A stretch of 64,000 bases of DNA, taken from positions 186,001-250,000 of the forward strand of contig CAVTIX010000021.1 of assembly GCA_963734725.1 (NCBI GenBank), given 5' to 3'. The translations under genes were made by a program, and so were the position numbers. Shown one piece after another: positions 33,250-42,485 of this stretch (position 1 is its first letter; every line of letters starts with the position of its first letter). This DNA comes from DASXKD01 sp963734725 (lineage in GTDB: Bacteria; Actinomycetota; Actinomycetes; Streptosporangiales; Streptosporangiaceae). The notes beneath the pieces are model-generated. The model was not told the DNA's origin and did not search any database. It saw only the letters and a program-made list of their open reading frames with translations.

Positions 33250-34482
33250 ATGAACCTGGCTCCGAGCCCCAGGCGCAGGATCGCGGCGGTGTTCGCCGCG
33301 GGCGTCACGGCGCCCGCCGCGCCGCGCCCGCGGTGGCTGACGCGGGGTCGGGTCGACCTGGTGTGGGTCGCCGACGTGATTGTCGCGCTCATCTGCTTTG
33401 CCGCTACGAACAGCACGCTGGACAACCACAACCCGGACCACCACAGCGCGGGGATAATCCTGCTGATCTCGCTGGCCCTGTGCGCGCCGCTAGCCGTGCG
33501 CAACTATCTCCCGCTGACGGCCCTGTCGGCCTCCGCGGTCGCGATGTTCCTGTTCGGCGGGGAGGCCTTGGGTAGCGGTCCCGTCCCGGCCGGGATTCTC
33601 GTCTACGTCCTGTGCCTGTATGCGGTCGCGGTCCGCTGTGAGGCGTGGGTGGTGACGACCGCAGCCGTGGTGACGGCGGCCGGTGCCATGTATTCCTTGG
33701 GATATCCCCCTACGACGGCCATCCTCGGCGCCGCCGTCCCGGTGCTGGCCGGCGTGGTCGTCCGCATCCGGCGCGGCAACCGCGAGGAACTCGCCGTCCA
33801 GGAACGCCGGCACGAGGGGGAGCGGGCGCTGCTGGAGGAGCGCCAGCGCATCGCCCGCGAGCTGCACGACGTCGTCGCCCACCACATGTCGGTGATCGCG
33901 ATCCAGGCGGAGGCGGCGCCCTACAAGACCCCGGACCCGCCGAAGGAGCTCGTGGAGAGCTTCGCCGAGATCCGCGCCAGCGCGCTCAGCGGGCTGAACG
34001 AGCTGCGCCGGGTGCTCGGCGTGCTGCGCAGCGAAGCGCCGGATACCACGCCCCAGCCGGGCCTCGGCGACCTGGACGGGCTGCTCGAATCCGCGCGCAG
34101 CGCGGGCGTGACGGTCACCGCCGGCATCACCGGCGCCCCCCGGCCGCTCCCCGAAGGAGTGGACCTGTCCGCGTACCGGATCGTGCAGGAGGCGCTGAGC
34201 AACGCGATGCGGCACGCTCCGGGCGCGGCGGTCGAGGTGAAGCTGTACTACGGCGATGCGGCCCTGGTGGTGGAGGTCCGCAACGACTGCCCGGGGGGGA
34301 ACGGCATAGCCGAGACGCGGGACGAGGCGCCCGGCGAGGGCGGCGGGCATGGCATCATCGGCATGCGCGAACGTGCCACCATGCTGGGGGGCCACCTCCA
34401 GGCCGGCCCGACCAAGAAAGGCGAGTTCCTGGTGACCGCCGCTCTTCCGCTGGACAACGAGCCTGCAGAGAACCAGCCGTGA
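33250..34482 (+). CDS. DesK/LytS-type sensor histidine kinase
   Basis: A 410-residue membrane kinase with about five or six N-terminal transmembrane helices (VWVADVIVALICFAA, IILLISLALCAPLAV), a HisKA_3 phosphoacceptor segment RQRIARELHDVVAHHMSVIA with its histidine near residue 205, a QEALSNAMRHAPGAAV N box and a GIIGMRERATMLGG C-terminal HATPase motif. Together with the overlapping response regulator it forms a two-component pair of unknown stimulus. The ATG at 33250 was chosen over a longer reading because TACGCT, a fair -10 box, sits six bases before it, which may mean a leaderless start. Confidence 0.88.
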   Translation: MNLAPSPRRRIAAVFAAGVTAPAAPRPRWLTRGRVDLVWVADVIVALICFAATNSTLDNHNPDHHSAGIILLISLALCAPLAVRNYLPLTALSASAVAMFLFGGEALGSGPVPAGILVYVLCLYAVAVRCEAWVVTTAAVVTAAGAMYSLGYPPTTAILGAAVPVLAGVVVRIRRGNREELAVQERRHEGERALLEERQRIARELHDVVAHHMSVIAIQAEAAPYKTPDPPKELVESFAEIRASALSGLNELRRVLGVLRSEAPDTTPQPGLGDLDGLLESARSAGVTVTAGITGAPRPLPEGVDLSAYRIVQEALSNAMRHAPGAAVEVKLYYGDAALVVEVRNDCPGGNGIAETRDEAPGEGGGHGIIGMRERATMLGGHLQAGPTKKGEFLVTAALPLDNEPAENQP

Positions 34483-35138
34483 CCATCCGCGTGGTGATCG
34501 CCGACGACCAGGGGATGGTGCGGTCCGGGTTTTCCGTGCTGCTGAACGCGCAGCCCGACATCGAGGTCATCGCGGAGGCGGTGAACGGGCAGGAGGCGGT
34601 CGCGCACGCCGCCGGGTTGCGCCCGGACGTCATCCTCATGGACGTCCGCATGCCGGTGCTCGACGGCCTGCAGGCGACCCGCCAGATCACGGCGCTGCCC
34701 GACCCGCCGAAGGTCCTCGTGCTGACCACCTTCGACCTCGACGACTACGTCTACGAAGCGCTGCGCTCGGGGGCCAGCGGCTTCCTGCTCAAGGACGCCT
34801 CGGCCCGTGAGCTGGCCGAGGCGGTCCGGCTCGTGGCGGCGGGGGACGCGCTGCTCGCCCCGGGCGTGACCCGCCGCCTCATCGCCGAGTTCGCCCGGAT
34901 GGGCGCCCCGCGGCGCGCGGGCCGCAAACAGATCGAAGGGCTCACCGAGCGGGAATCCGAGGTTCTCGCCCTCGTGGCCCGTGGCCTGTCCAACGCCGAA
35001 ATAGCCGACCAGCTCGTCGTGGCGGAGCAGACGGTGAAGACTCACGTCAGCCGCATCCTGATGAAGCTCGGGCTGCGTGACCGCACCCAGGCCGTCGTGC
35101 TCGCCTACGAGACCGGCCTGGTCCACCCCGGCGGCTGA
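34479..35138 (+). CDS. NarL/LuxR-type response regulator
   Basis: A 219-residue response regulator. The receiver domain has the acidic pair in VVIADDQGMVRSG, the phosphoacceptor D55 in LMDVRMPVLDG and the conserved lysine in GFLLKDASAREL. The C-terminal LuxR helix-turn-helix is LTERESEVLALVARGLSNAE, followed by VAEQTVKTHVSRILMKLGLR. The GTG overlaps the kinase stop by four bases. It likely controls nearby genes or its own operon; no binding site could be identified. Confidence 0.9.
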   Translation: MTIRVVIADDQGMVRSGFSVLLNAQPDIEVIAEAVNGQEAVAHAAGLRPDVILMDVRMPVLDGLQATRQITALPDPPKVLVLTTFDLDDYVYEALRSGASGFLLKDASARELAEAVRLVAAGDALLAPGVTRRLIAEFARMGAPRRAGRKQIEGLTERESEVLALVARGLSNAEIADQLVVAEQTVKTHVSRILMKLGLRDRTQAVVLAYETGLVHPGG

Positions 35139-35160
35139 TCGGGATGCCAGAGATGGGGCC

Positions 35161-35246
35161 GGGCGGCGGGGTCAGAGCCAGCAGAGCGTGGGGGGGGCGG
35201 CGGGGTCAGAGCCAGCGCGGGGCGGGGCGGCAGGGTCAGCGCTAGC
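35161..35246. repeat. Three 22-base direct repeats
   Basis: GGGCGGCGGGGTCAGAGCCA plus GC occurs exactly at 35161-35182 and 35195-35216, and a third diverged copy (GGGCGGCAGGGTCAGCGCTA plus GC) at 35225-35246. They fill the gap between the response regulator stop and the CPBP gene at 35250. They could be regulator sites or a small minisatellite; no function is shown. Confidence 0.75.
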
Positions 35247-35249
35247 AGC

Positions 35250-36032
35250 GTGCGGGACGGCAGCACGCCTCGGTGGCGCGAGGCCCGGCCGGCGGACAAG
35301 GCGTTCGCCCTCGCGTGCTGCGCCGTCCTCGCCGCGTACAACAACGTGCTCGGCGTGCACCCCTGGCACAACCGCCGCTACGTGCGGGTCAACCTCTGCG
35401 CCACCGGCGCCGCGCTGGCCGCGGCCGCGCTGAGCGGCCTGACACCCGCGGACCTTGGCCTCGGCCGCGGCAGGTGGCTGCCGGGCCGGACCGGGTACCG
35501 GCTGGCCGCCACGGTGGCCGCGGGGTGGTTGCTCATCGCCGTGGTCCCGGCGGCCCGCCCGCTGCTCGGCGACAAGCGGATAGCGTCCCTAGACGGCCGC
35601 GCGGCGGCCTACCAGGCGCTGATCCGGATCCCTGTGGGCACCGCGTTGTGGGAGGAGATCGCCTTCCGCGGCGTGCTGCAGGCGGCACTGCGCCGGGTCA
35701 TGCCGAAGGCCACGGCCATCGCGGTGACCAGCTGCCTGTTCGGCGTGTGGCACATCCGCCCCGCGCTCCAGGCGTTGCGGGTCAACGGGCTGGCCGACGC
35801 CCGCGGACGGACCGTGGCAGGGGTGACCGCGGCCGTCGCCACTACGACCGCGGGCGGCGTGCTGTTCTCGTGGCTGCGGGAGCGGTCCGGCAGCCTGACC
35901 GCGCCCATTCTGCTACACGTCGCCACGAACTCCGGCGGCCTGCTCACCGCGCTGGCGGTCGCGAGCCCGGCCACCCCGCAGGGGTTGCCAGAAAGCGACC
36001 GACGTGGCAGGAACAAGTCCACGCGGGCATGA
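35250..36032 (+). CDS. CPBP-family intramembrane metalloprotease
   Basis: A 260-residue membrane protein with the CPBP (CAAX protease-like) motifs: TALWEEIAFRGVLQAAL with E135-E136 and R140, LFGVWHIRPA with H168, and APILLHVATNSGG with H223 and N227. These are the proposed zinc-binding and catalytic positions and all are present. Such proteins process or modify membrane peptides, and some give immunity to bacteriocins. The GTG at 35250 lies directly after the third repeat. It converges on the peptide-transport operon across 32 bases. Confidence 0.85.
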   Translation: MRDGSTPRWREARPADKAFALACCAVLAAYNNVLGVHPWHNRRYVRVNLCATGAALAAAALSGLTPADLGLGRGRWLPGRTGYRLAATVAAGWLLIAVVPAARPLLGDKRIASLDGRAAAYQALIRIPVGTALWEEIAFRGVLQAALRRVMPKATAIAVTSCLFGVWHIRPALQALRVNGLADARGRTVAGVTAAVATTTAGGVLFSWLRERSGSLTAPILLHVATNSGGLLTALAVASPATPQGLPESDRRGRNKSTRA

Positions 36033-36064
36033 GCGTTGGGCCAAAATAAAATCGGCCGCCCAAG

Positions 36065-37192
36065 CTACGTTCTGGCAACGTTGAGCGGGTGGTGGCATGC
36101 CGCCATGTGGCCCTGGTTCCCGTATTCGACGAGTTCCGGCTCCTGCGTTGTGCAGATCTCGGTCGCGTACCGGCAGCGCGTGTGGAAGCGGCAGCCGGAC
36201 GGCGGCGCGACCGGGCTGGGCACGTCACCCTCGAGTACGACCTGGGTCCGCTGCTCGGACAGGTCGGGGTCCGGGATCGGCACCGCCGACAGCAGCGCCT
36301 CGGCGTAGGGGTGCAGCGGGCGCTGGTACAGCTCTTCCGCCGGGGAGATCTCGACGATCTTGCCCAGGTACATGACCGCTATCCGGTCAGACACGTGCCG
36401 CACCACGCCCAGGTCGTGGGCGATGAAGATGTAGGTCAGGTTCAGCTCGTCCTGCAGGTCATCAAGCAGGTTGATGACCTGCGCGCGGATCGACACGTCC
36501 AGGGCAGAGACCGGCTCGTCGGCAATGATCAGTCTTGGGTGCAGGGCGAGAGCCCGGGCAACGCCGATCCGCTGCCGCTGGCCCCCGGAGAACTCGTGCG
36601 GGTAGCGGTTGACGTGCTCGGGTGACAGGCCGACGAGTTCCAGCAGTTCGCCCACCCGCTGCTTGATCTGCTGGCGGGTGCCCCAGTTGTGGATGTGCAA
36701 CGGGTCGGCGATGACCGTGCCCACCCGCTTGCGCGGGTTGAGCGAGGCGTACGGATCCTGGAACACCAGTTGCAGGTCGCGGCGCACCGGCCGGAGCTGG
36801 CGCCGGGTCAGCCGGGAGATGTCCCGGCCCTCGAACACCACAGAGCCGCCGGTGAGCGGGTACAGCCGGGCGATGCACCGGGCCAGGGTGGACTTGCCGC
36901 AGCCGGACTCGCCGACCAGCCCCAGCGTTTCCCCCGCGCGCAGCTCAAAGCTGACGTCGTCCACCGCGTGCACCCGGCCGATCTCGCGCTGGAGCAGGAT
37001 TCCGTGCCGTATCGGGAAGTACTTCACCACATGCTCGGCGCGCAGCAGCACCTCCCCGTTCCCCGCCGCCGGCCCGGCTGTGGTGTCCGGGCCGGTCGCG
37101 GGCGCGGGGCCGGGCACCGTAGCCGGGGCGGCCGCGGCGGCCGGCTCAGCCGCGGTGGCGGGACCGGGCGGCGTGGCGGAGGCTTCGGTCAC
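36065..37192 (-). CDS. Oligopeptide/dipeptide ABC transporter ATPase (DppF/OppF-like)
   Basis: A 375-residue ABC ATPase: GLVGESGCGKSTLARCIARL (Walker A), HEFSGGQRQRIGVARALALH (signature), and ADEPVSALDVSIRAQ (Walker B). The C-terminal oligopeptide-ATPase cysteine segment CRFHTRCRYATEICTTQEPE marks the Opp/Dpp family. The first 40 residues are a low-complexity Ala/Pro/Gly stretch, longer than usual, so a later start is possible. It is the last gene of a five-gene operon read leftward from 42039 and overlaps the partner ATPase by four bases. Confidence 0.9.
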   Translation of the reverse strand: MTEASATPPGPATAAEPAAAAAPATVPGPAPATGPDTTAGPAAGNGEVLLRAEHVVKYFPIRHGILLQREIGRVHAVDDVSFELRAGETLGLVGESGCGKSTLARCIARLYPLTGGSVVFEGRDISRLTRRQLRPVRRDLQLVFQDPYASLNPRKRVGTVIADPLHIHNWGTRQQIKQRVGELLELVGLSPEHVNRYPHEFSGGQRQRIGVARALALHPRLIIADEPVSALDVSIRAQVINLLDDLQDELNLTYIFIAHDLGVVRHVSDRIAVMYLGKIVEISPAEELYQRPLHPYAEALLSAVPIPDPDLSEQRTQVVLEGDVPSPVAPPSGCRFHTRCRYATEICTTQEPELVEYGNQGHMAACHHPLNVART

Positions 37193-38220
37193 TTCGCCTC
37201 CTCGATCAGCTCCGGATGGATCGTAGTCTCCCGCAGGTCCTCCTTCTGCCTGAGGTCGAGATGACAGGCATCCAGGTGACCGTCGCCGGCCTTGTCCAGC
37301 AGGTCCGGCCGCTCGTCACAGAGCGCGAACCGGTGCGGGCAGCGCGGGCCGAACGCGCACCCCTTGGGCAACCGGAGCAGCGACGGAGGCAGCCCGGGAA
37401 TCGCGGTGAGCCGCCGCGGCTTCGGCCGGTCCAGGCGCGCGATGGATCCGAGCAGGCCCCAGGTGTAGGGATGGCGGGCGTCGTAGAAGATTTCCCGGCG
37501 GGTGCCCTGCTCGATGACCCGGCCCGCGTACATCACGGCGATCCGGTCGGCGACATCGGCCACCACGCCCATGTCGTGCGTGATCAGCACCACGGCGGTG
37601 CCGAAGTCGTCCCTGAGCTTCCTGATCAGCCCGAGGATCTGGGCCTGGATGGTCACGTCCAGCGCGGTCGTCGGCTCATCGGCGATCAGGATGTCCGGGT
37701 TGCAGGAGAGCGCCATCGCGATCATCACGCGCTGCCGCATACCCCCGGAGAACTGGTGCGGGTAGTCGTCGACGCGCTGGGCCGCGTGCGGGATGCCGAC
37801 GGCGCCCAGCAGGTCGATCGCCCGGGCATGCGCGGCCTGCTTGGAGATCTTCTCGTGCTCCCGGATCTGCTCCTCGATCTGCCAGCCGACCCGGTAGACC
37901 GGGTTGAGCGACGTCATCGGATCCTGGAAGATCATGGCGATTCCCGCGCCCCGGATCCCGCGGATCTGGGCGTGGTCCAGCTTCATCAGGTCGCGGCCCT
38001 TGTAGAGCACCTCGCCCTCGAAGCGCGCGTTCGGGTCGTTGATCAGCCGCATCACCGACATCATCGTCACGCTCTTGCCGGACCCGGATTCGCCCACGAT
38101 GCCCAGCGTCTCGCCCTCCGAGAGGGAGAGGGACACGCCATCGACCGCCCTGACGATCCCATCCTCGGTGCGGAAGGAGACCTTGAGGTCGCGCACCTCG
38201 AGCAGCGACTCGCCCGTCAT
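37189..38220 (-). CDS. Oligopeptide/dipeptide ABC transporter ATPase (DppD/OppD-like)
   Basis: A 343-residue ABC ATPase: TLGIVGESGSGKSVTMMSVM (Walker A), HQFSGGMRQRVMIAMALSCN (signature), and ADEPTTALDVTIQAQ (Walker B). The C-terminal cysteine segment CAFGPRCPHRFALCDERPDL is typical of the family. It provides half of the heteromeric ATPase energising import. Both ends overlap neighbours by four bases, so the operon is translationally coupled here. Confidence 0.9.
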   Translation of the reverse strand: MTGESLLEVRDLKVSFRTEDGIVRAVDGVSLSLSEGETLGIVGESGSGKSVTMMSVMRLINDPNARFEGEVLYKGRDLMKLDHAQIRGIRGAGIAMIFQDPMTSLNPVYRVGWQIEEQIREHEKISKQAAHARAIDLLGAVGIPHAAQRVDDYPHQFSGGMRQRVMIAMALSCNPDILIADEPTTALDVTIQAQILGLIRKLRDDFGTAVVLITHDMGVVADVADRIAVMYAGRVIEQGTRREIFYDARHPYTWGLLGSIARLDRPKPRRLTAIPGLPPSLLRLPKGCAFGPRCPHRFALCDERPDLLDKAGDGHLDACHLDLRQKEDLRETTIHPELIEEAK

Positions 38221-39188
38221 GTGGGCCGTATCCGCGGGTCGAGCCAGGCGTAGGCGATGTCCACAATGGCGTTGATCAGCACGATGAAGAACGCGCCGTA
38301 TATCGTCGTGGCCATGATCGTCGGCAGGTCGAGGTTTTCCAGAGCCTGCCAGGTGAGGTAGCCGACCCCGTGGATGCCGAACACCACCTCGGTGAGCAGG
38401 GCGCCCCCGGCCACCAGGGCGGCGAAGTCGAGGCCGAACAGGCTGACGAACGTGATCATCGATGTCCGCAGCGTGTGCCGCGCCAGCACCCGGCGTTCGG
38501 AGATCCCCTTCGCACGGGCGGTCCGGACGTAGTCCTCGTTCTGCACCTCAAGAAGGTTGGCGCGCAGCACGCGCCCGTAGAAGCCGATGTACAGGATCGA
38601 CAGCGTGATCCACGGGAGCACCAGCCCCTTGAACCACAACTCCGGACTCTGCGTGAACGGTGTGTAACCGAGCGGCGGCACCCAGCTGAACAGGAATGTG
38701 CTGTGCATGGTCCCCTGAGAGATCATGTTGACGATCTGGCCCACCCAGAAGACCGGCGCGGAGACGCCGACGAGGGCGACGACCATGATCAACGGATCGA
38801 AGACCGTGCCGCGGAGCAGGGCAGCGGCGATCCCGACCCCGATCGCCAGCACCACCCAGAGCACCGCGGCGCCGAAGACGAGCGACAGGGTCGCGGGGGC
38901 GGCCGCGAAGACCTCCTGGACCACCCGCACGCCCTGGTTGGAGTAGGACACCAGATCCCGGGTGATGAAGATCTTCTTCATCATGAGGCCGTACTCGATC
39001 GGGAACGGCCGGCCGAGCCCGAGCTGCGCCCGGATCTCCGCCAGCGTCTGCGGGTTCGGGCTGCGGCCCGCGAGGGCGCGGGCCGGGTCGACGCCCGGGG
39101 TCTTGAAGAAGATGATGAACACGACCACCGTGATCACGAACATGACCAGCACGGTCCATAGCAGGCGCCGGATGATAAAGGTCAGCAT
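38217..39188 (-). CDS. Peptide ABC transporter permease (DppB/OppB-like)
   Basis: A 323-residue inner-membrane permease. MLTFIIRRLLWTVLVMFVIT is the family start, with FIIFFKTPGVDPARALAG, and the coupling (EAA-like) loop near YVRTARAKGISERRVLARH contacts the ATPases. The ATG at 39188 matches family length; a longer upstream reading adds 50 unlike residues. It precedes the ATPase gene with a four-base overlap. The transported substrate, probably a peptide, is inferred from the gene set. Confidence 0.9.
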   Translation of the reverse strand: MLTFIIRRLLWTVLVMFVITVVVFIIFFKTPGVDPARALAGRSPNPQTLAEIRAQLGLGRPFPIEYGLMMKKIFITRDLVSYSNQGVRVVQEVFAAAPATLSLVFGAAVLWVVLAIGVGIAAALLRGTVFDPLIMVVALVGVSAPVFWVGQIVNMISQGTMHSTFLFSWVPPLGYTPFTQSPELWFKGLVLPWITLSILYIGFYGRVLRANLLEVQNEDYVRTARAKGISERRVLARHTLRTSMITFVSLFGLDFAALVAGGALLTEVVFGIHGVGYLTWQALENLDLPTIMATTIYGAFFIVLINAIVDIAYAWLDPRIRPT

Positions 39189-39220
39189 GCGCCCCGGCCC
39201 TCGCCTCGCCCGGCGGCCAC

Positions 39221-40267
39221 TTAGCCCTCCACCCGCACCTTGGCCCGCGGGTCCAGAGCGTCCCTGACGCCGTCCCCGAGCACGTTCAGCGACAGCACGG
39301 TCAGCAAGATCATCAGGCCCGGGGCGATCGTCACCCACGGCCGGGTGTACACCAGGGCCGTGCCGTCCTGGATGATCGTCCCCCAGCTCACGTTAGGCGG
39401 CTGGACGCCGATGCCGAGGAAGGAAAGTGCCGACTCGGTCAGGATTGTGGTGGCGATCATCAGCGGCAGCAGCACGATCACCGTGGACACCACGTTGGGC
39501 AGTATCTCCGAGAAGATCAGCCGCGCGTTGCCCGCCCCCTGGGCGGTTGCCGCCTCTACGAACTCCTTGTTGACCACCGAGAGCACCTGGCCGCGCATCG
39601 GGCGGTAGACGTACGGGATGTAGATGAACGCGATGATGGCCGTGGGCAGCCACAGGCTGGTGGGGTCGATGTGCACCGGCCCGAGCTGGAACCCATTGGA
39701 GTGGGTGAGCAGCTCGGTCCCGATGCATATCGCTAGCAAGAACACCGGGAAGGCCCAGATCACGTCCATGATGCGGGACGCCACGGAGTCCGTGACGCCG
39801 CCGAAGAAGCCGGCGATCAGGGCAATCACGGTGGCCGCCAGCGAGCACAGCACCGCGGCGCCGATCCCGATCAGCAGCGAGCTCCGCCCGCCGTAGAGCA
39901 GCAGCGCGGCAACGTCACGGCCGGTGCTGTCCGCGCCCAGGAAGTAGTGGCTCGGATCCCAGGTGGGCCCGATCGGCGTCTCGCCCAGCTTCAGGATGCC
40001 GCCGCCCCGCTGCATCACCGGCACTACTTTGCCGTTCACGACCGTGTGCCCGTTCAGGTTCGGGTTGAACGGGTTCACGTGCGCCACGTTGTGCGCGTAC
40101 AGCGGCGCGGCCAGGCACAGCACCACGATCACCAGGAACAGCAACCCCGCCACCATCGCGATGCGGTTGCGCCACAGCCGCCGGGCCGCCAGCGCCCACG
40201 GGTTGCGGCCGGCCACGGCCGGCCGCAACTCCGTGTCAACCTCGACCTGCTGCAGCAGGGTGGCCAT
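39221..40267 (-). CDS. Peptide ABC transporter permease (DppC/OppC-like)
   Basis: A 348-residue permease with the OppC-type N-terminus (LWRNRIAMVAGLLFLVIVVL), a periplasmic insert with HYFLGADSTGRDVAALLLYG, and the coupling loop EFVEAATAQGAGNARLIFSE. A DPRAKVR segment ends the protein. It pairs with the DppB-like subunit to form the membrane channel. It is separated from that gene by 32 bases and from the binding protein by 29 bases. Confidence 0.9.
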   Translation of the reverse strand: MATLLQQVEVDTELRPAVAGRNPWALAARRLWRNRIAMVAGLLFLVIVVLCLAAPLYAHNVAHVNPFNPNLNGHTVVNGKVVPVMQRGGGILKLGETPIGPTWDPSHYFLGADSTGRDVAALLLYGGRSSLLIGIGAAVLCSLAATVIALIAGFFGGVTDSVASRIMDVIWAFPVFLLAICIGTELLTHSNGFQLGPVHIDPTSLWLPTAIIAFIYIPYVYRPMRGQVLSVVNKEFVEAATAQGAGNARLIFSEILPNVVSTVIVLLPLMIATTILTESALSFLGIGVQPPNVSWGTIIQDGTALVYTRPWVTIAPGLMILLTVLSLNVLGDGVRDALDPRAKVRVEG

Positions 40268-40296
40268 CAGCTACCTCTCGCAGGCCCTGCCCGTGC

Positions 40297-42039
40297 CTAG
40301 GAGAGCCAGAGCCTGTCGATAAGGATGTACCACTGCGGGCTCCAGGAGTAACCGTGGACGTTGTGGGACAGGACGTCGATCTGCTTGGGGTTGAACATGT
40401 CCACCCAGGGCGCCGCGTTGGTGTCCGCGTGGTCGACCTGCGTCCACAGCGCTGCGGCGCCGCTCGGGTTGGTCGCCCCCTCCGTCTCGGCCTGATTGAT
40501 CTTCGACTGGATGGGCTGATCGCAGAACGCGGCGATGTTCGGGCTGGCGTCGCTGTTCGGGTGGATGGTCCCGCAGCCGAGCAGCACGTTCAGGAAGTCC
40601 GACGCGGCCGGGTAGTCCTGGTACCAGGCTGAGTAGCCGACGTTCCACTTGCCGGAGTTCGACGAGTTCTGCACGAACGGGTACTGGATGCTGGAGGCCA
40701 GCAGCTGGGTGGAGGCCTTGTAGCCGATCGCGTTCAGGTCCGACACCATCTGCTCGGCGAACGCCTTGCCGACCTGGTCGTTGGTGCTGTCGACGACCAC
40801 CTTCATCCCGGCCGTGTGCGACTGCTGCACCAGTTGCTTGGCCTTGGCCAGGTCAGGCCCGGTCCACTTGGTGTGGCTGGTCCCCGAGGTGTACGGGCAG
40901 TACGGCGTGTAGGACGGGTAGTTGGGCGGGAGGATCTGGCAGGTCGGCACCGCCAGGGAGGGACCGCCAAAGATCTTGACGTACGCCGTGCGGTTGGCCG
41001 CGTAGTTGATCGCCTGCCGGGCCTGCAGGTTGTTGAACGGGGGCCGCCGCGTGTTGAGCGCGAAGTAGTAGTCGGCGGTGAGCGTGTTCACGTGCACCTG
41101 GCCGGCGTACTTCGGGTTGTTCAGCGTGCTGAGCTGGTCGGACGGGATGTTGTCGCCGTCATACACCTCGTTGGCCTGGCCGTTCAGCACCTCCGTCACC
41201 TCATCGGAGACCTGCAGCCCGTACTTCTCGATGATCTCGTTCGGGTTTCCCGGGGGCTGCGCCGCCGCGTTCCACACGTGGAAGTACGGGTTGCGGACCA
41301 GCACGGCCTGGGTGTTGGGGTTGTACGACTTCCACATGTACGGCCCGGTGCCCGGCGGCACGTTGTTGCCGGTCAGCTTCATCGAGGTGCCCGCCGGCAC
41401 GGCGAAGGCGAACGGCAGCGAGAGCTGGTCCATGAACTCCGGATCCGGAGCGGTCAGGTTGATCGTCAGCGTGTACGCCGAGTCGTTGGCGATCACGCCG
41501 CCCTTGGACAGGTTGCAGCCCTTGGTGCTGCACTTGCTCGCGCCCACGATGCCGGAATAGAAGCTGGTCGGCCCGGGCACGGTGAACTGCCGCTCGAACG
41601 TCGTGACGAAGTCGCTGGGCTTGAGCGTCTGCCCGTTGGAGAACTTGATCCCGCGGCGGATATGGAAGAGATACGTCTTGCCGCCGTTGGTCGGCACGGG
41701 GACGGAGGTTGCCAGGTCGGGCACGATCTTGTTCCCCGCGGCGCCGCCTGCCTTCGCGAAGCCCACCAGCCCGTCGTGCGTGTCGATCAGCAGCTGCCAC
41801 TGCTCCAGCGTGTAGTTCTGCGCCGGGTCGGCGACGCCGAAGGCGGAGTTGGCCAGGATCGTGAAGGTGCCGCCCTTATGGGCGGTCGCTGTGGCCTGGG
41901 CTGAGGGTGACGAACTCGAACTGCCGCAGCCTGCGGCGACCACCGCCAGGGCGGCAACCACTGCCCCGGTGCTCAACGTGTAGACGCGGCGTGCCCTGTG
42001 GCGCGCCGCGATGGCCGGCAATGCGGGGATACGTTTCAT
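40297..42039 (-). CDS. Peptide-type ABC substrate-binding lipoprotein (family 5)
   Basis: A 580-residue solute-binding protein. A basic N-terminus and hydrophobic stretch end in the lipobox VVAAGC at C38, so it is a membrane-anchored lipoprotein. Family 5 features include VADPAQNYTLEQWQLLIDTH, LFHIRRGIKFSNGQTLKPSD and VPPGTGPYMWKSYNPNTQAV. An AAGGAGG ribosome binding site lies before the ATG. It is the first gene of the five-gene operon and presents ligands to the two permeases. The promoter probably lies in the repeat-rich 42040-42485 region. Confidence 0.9.
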   Translation of the reverse strand: MKRIPALPAIAARHRARRVYTLSTGAVVAALAVVAAGCGSSSSSPSAQATATAHKGGTFTILANSAFGVADPAQNYTLEQWQLLIDTHDGLVGFAKAGGAAGNKIVPDLATSVPVPTNGGKTYLFHIRRGIKFSNGQTLKPSDFVTTFERQFTVPGPTSFYSGIVGASKCSTKGCNLSKGGVIANDSAYTLTINLTAPDPEFMDQLSLPFAFAVPAGTSMKLTGNNVPPGTGPYMWKSYNPNTQAVLVRNPYFHVWNAAAQPPGNPNEIIEKYGLQVSDEVTEVLNGQANEVYDGDNIPSDQLSTLNNPKYAGQVHVNTLTADYYFALNTRRPPFNNLQARQAINYAANRTAYVKIFGGPSLAVPTCQILPPNYPSYTPYCPYTSGTSHTKWTGPDLAKAKQLVQQSHTAGMKVVVDSTNDQVGKAFAEQMVSDLNAIGYKASTQLLASSIQYPFVQNSSNSGKWNVGYSAWYQDYPAASDFLNVLLGCGTIHPNSDASPNIAAFCDQPIQSKINQAETEGATNPSGAAALWTQVDHADTNAAPWVDMFNPKQIDVLSHNVHGYSWSPQWYILIDRLWLS

Positions 42040-42485
42040 CGGACGCCTCCTTTGCTGGGAGCTTATAAGCGGCCCGGCTCGCCGCAGGAGAGGCAGGTTG
42101 ATAACGCTTTGGGATCAAAAGATCTGGCAAGGTTGCGGCTTTACCCGGGGATTGCGCCCGCGCCGGGCCGCGCGTCGGGTGCGTCGGGACCACCAGGATG
42201 TCCCATTGGGACTAGCACGTTTGGGGGGCGGTCGCGGGCCGTGTAACCAGACTGTGATTCACTCCACATTGGCGTCCACAGACTGTGGGTAACTTGATCT
42301 AGCCGTAGCGGATACGCGAGGTAACGCGTGATGAAAGTGAGTCGAACTCACGCTGTACTTACTGCATTACTGCAAGAAGGAACGTCGCGCCGCGAGCCGG
42401 TAGCTCACAGTTCCGGCCGGTGCACCGTCCGCCGGCAGATCGGGTTTGCCTACCGGAATGCCGGCTGCGCTGCGATAATGCCTGG
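42040..42485. repeat. Repeat-rich intergenic region upstream of parA; candidate operator or partition site
   Basis: This 446-base gap holds several short repeats: CAGACTGTG at 42248-42256 and 42279-42287, the palindrome CCACAGACTGTGG (42276-42288), the inverted repeat GTGAGTCGAACTCAC (42337-42351), and TTACTGCA twice in tandem (42359-42374). It is less GC-rich than its surroundings. Partition loci often have repeats for the small DNA-binding partner here. The region also serves as the promoter area of the leftward transport operon, so the repeats could belong to either. No gene is recognised in it. Confidence 0.45.
42474..42485 (+). promoter_or_regulatory. Possible leaderless promoter of parA
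   Basis: GATAAT at 42474-42479 is a good -10 box, and the ATG comes six bases later, so the mRNA may start at the start codon. No acceptable -35 box was found at 16-18 bases, and there is no Shine-Dalgarno sequence. Confidence 0.45.

Noticed and set aside
36033..36064. Hairpin TTGGGC...GCCCAA between the CPBP and transporter genes as a terminator
   Set aside because: Stem of only six bases with a long, AT-rich loop and no T-run in either direction.
42330..42360. GTGAGTTCGACTCAC on the minus strand resembles a tRNA T-arm
   Set aside because: The loop is five bases where seven are needed, and no acceptor, D or anticodon arm can be built around it.
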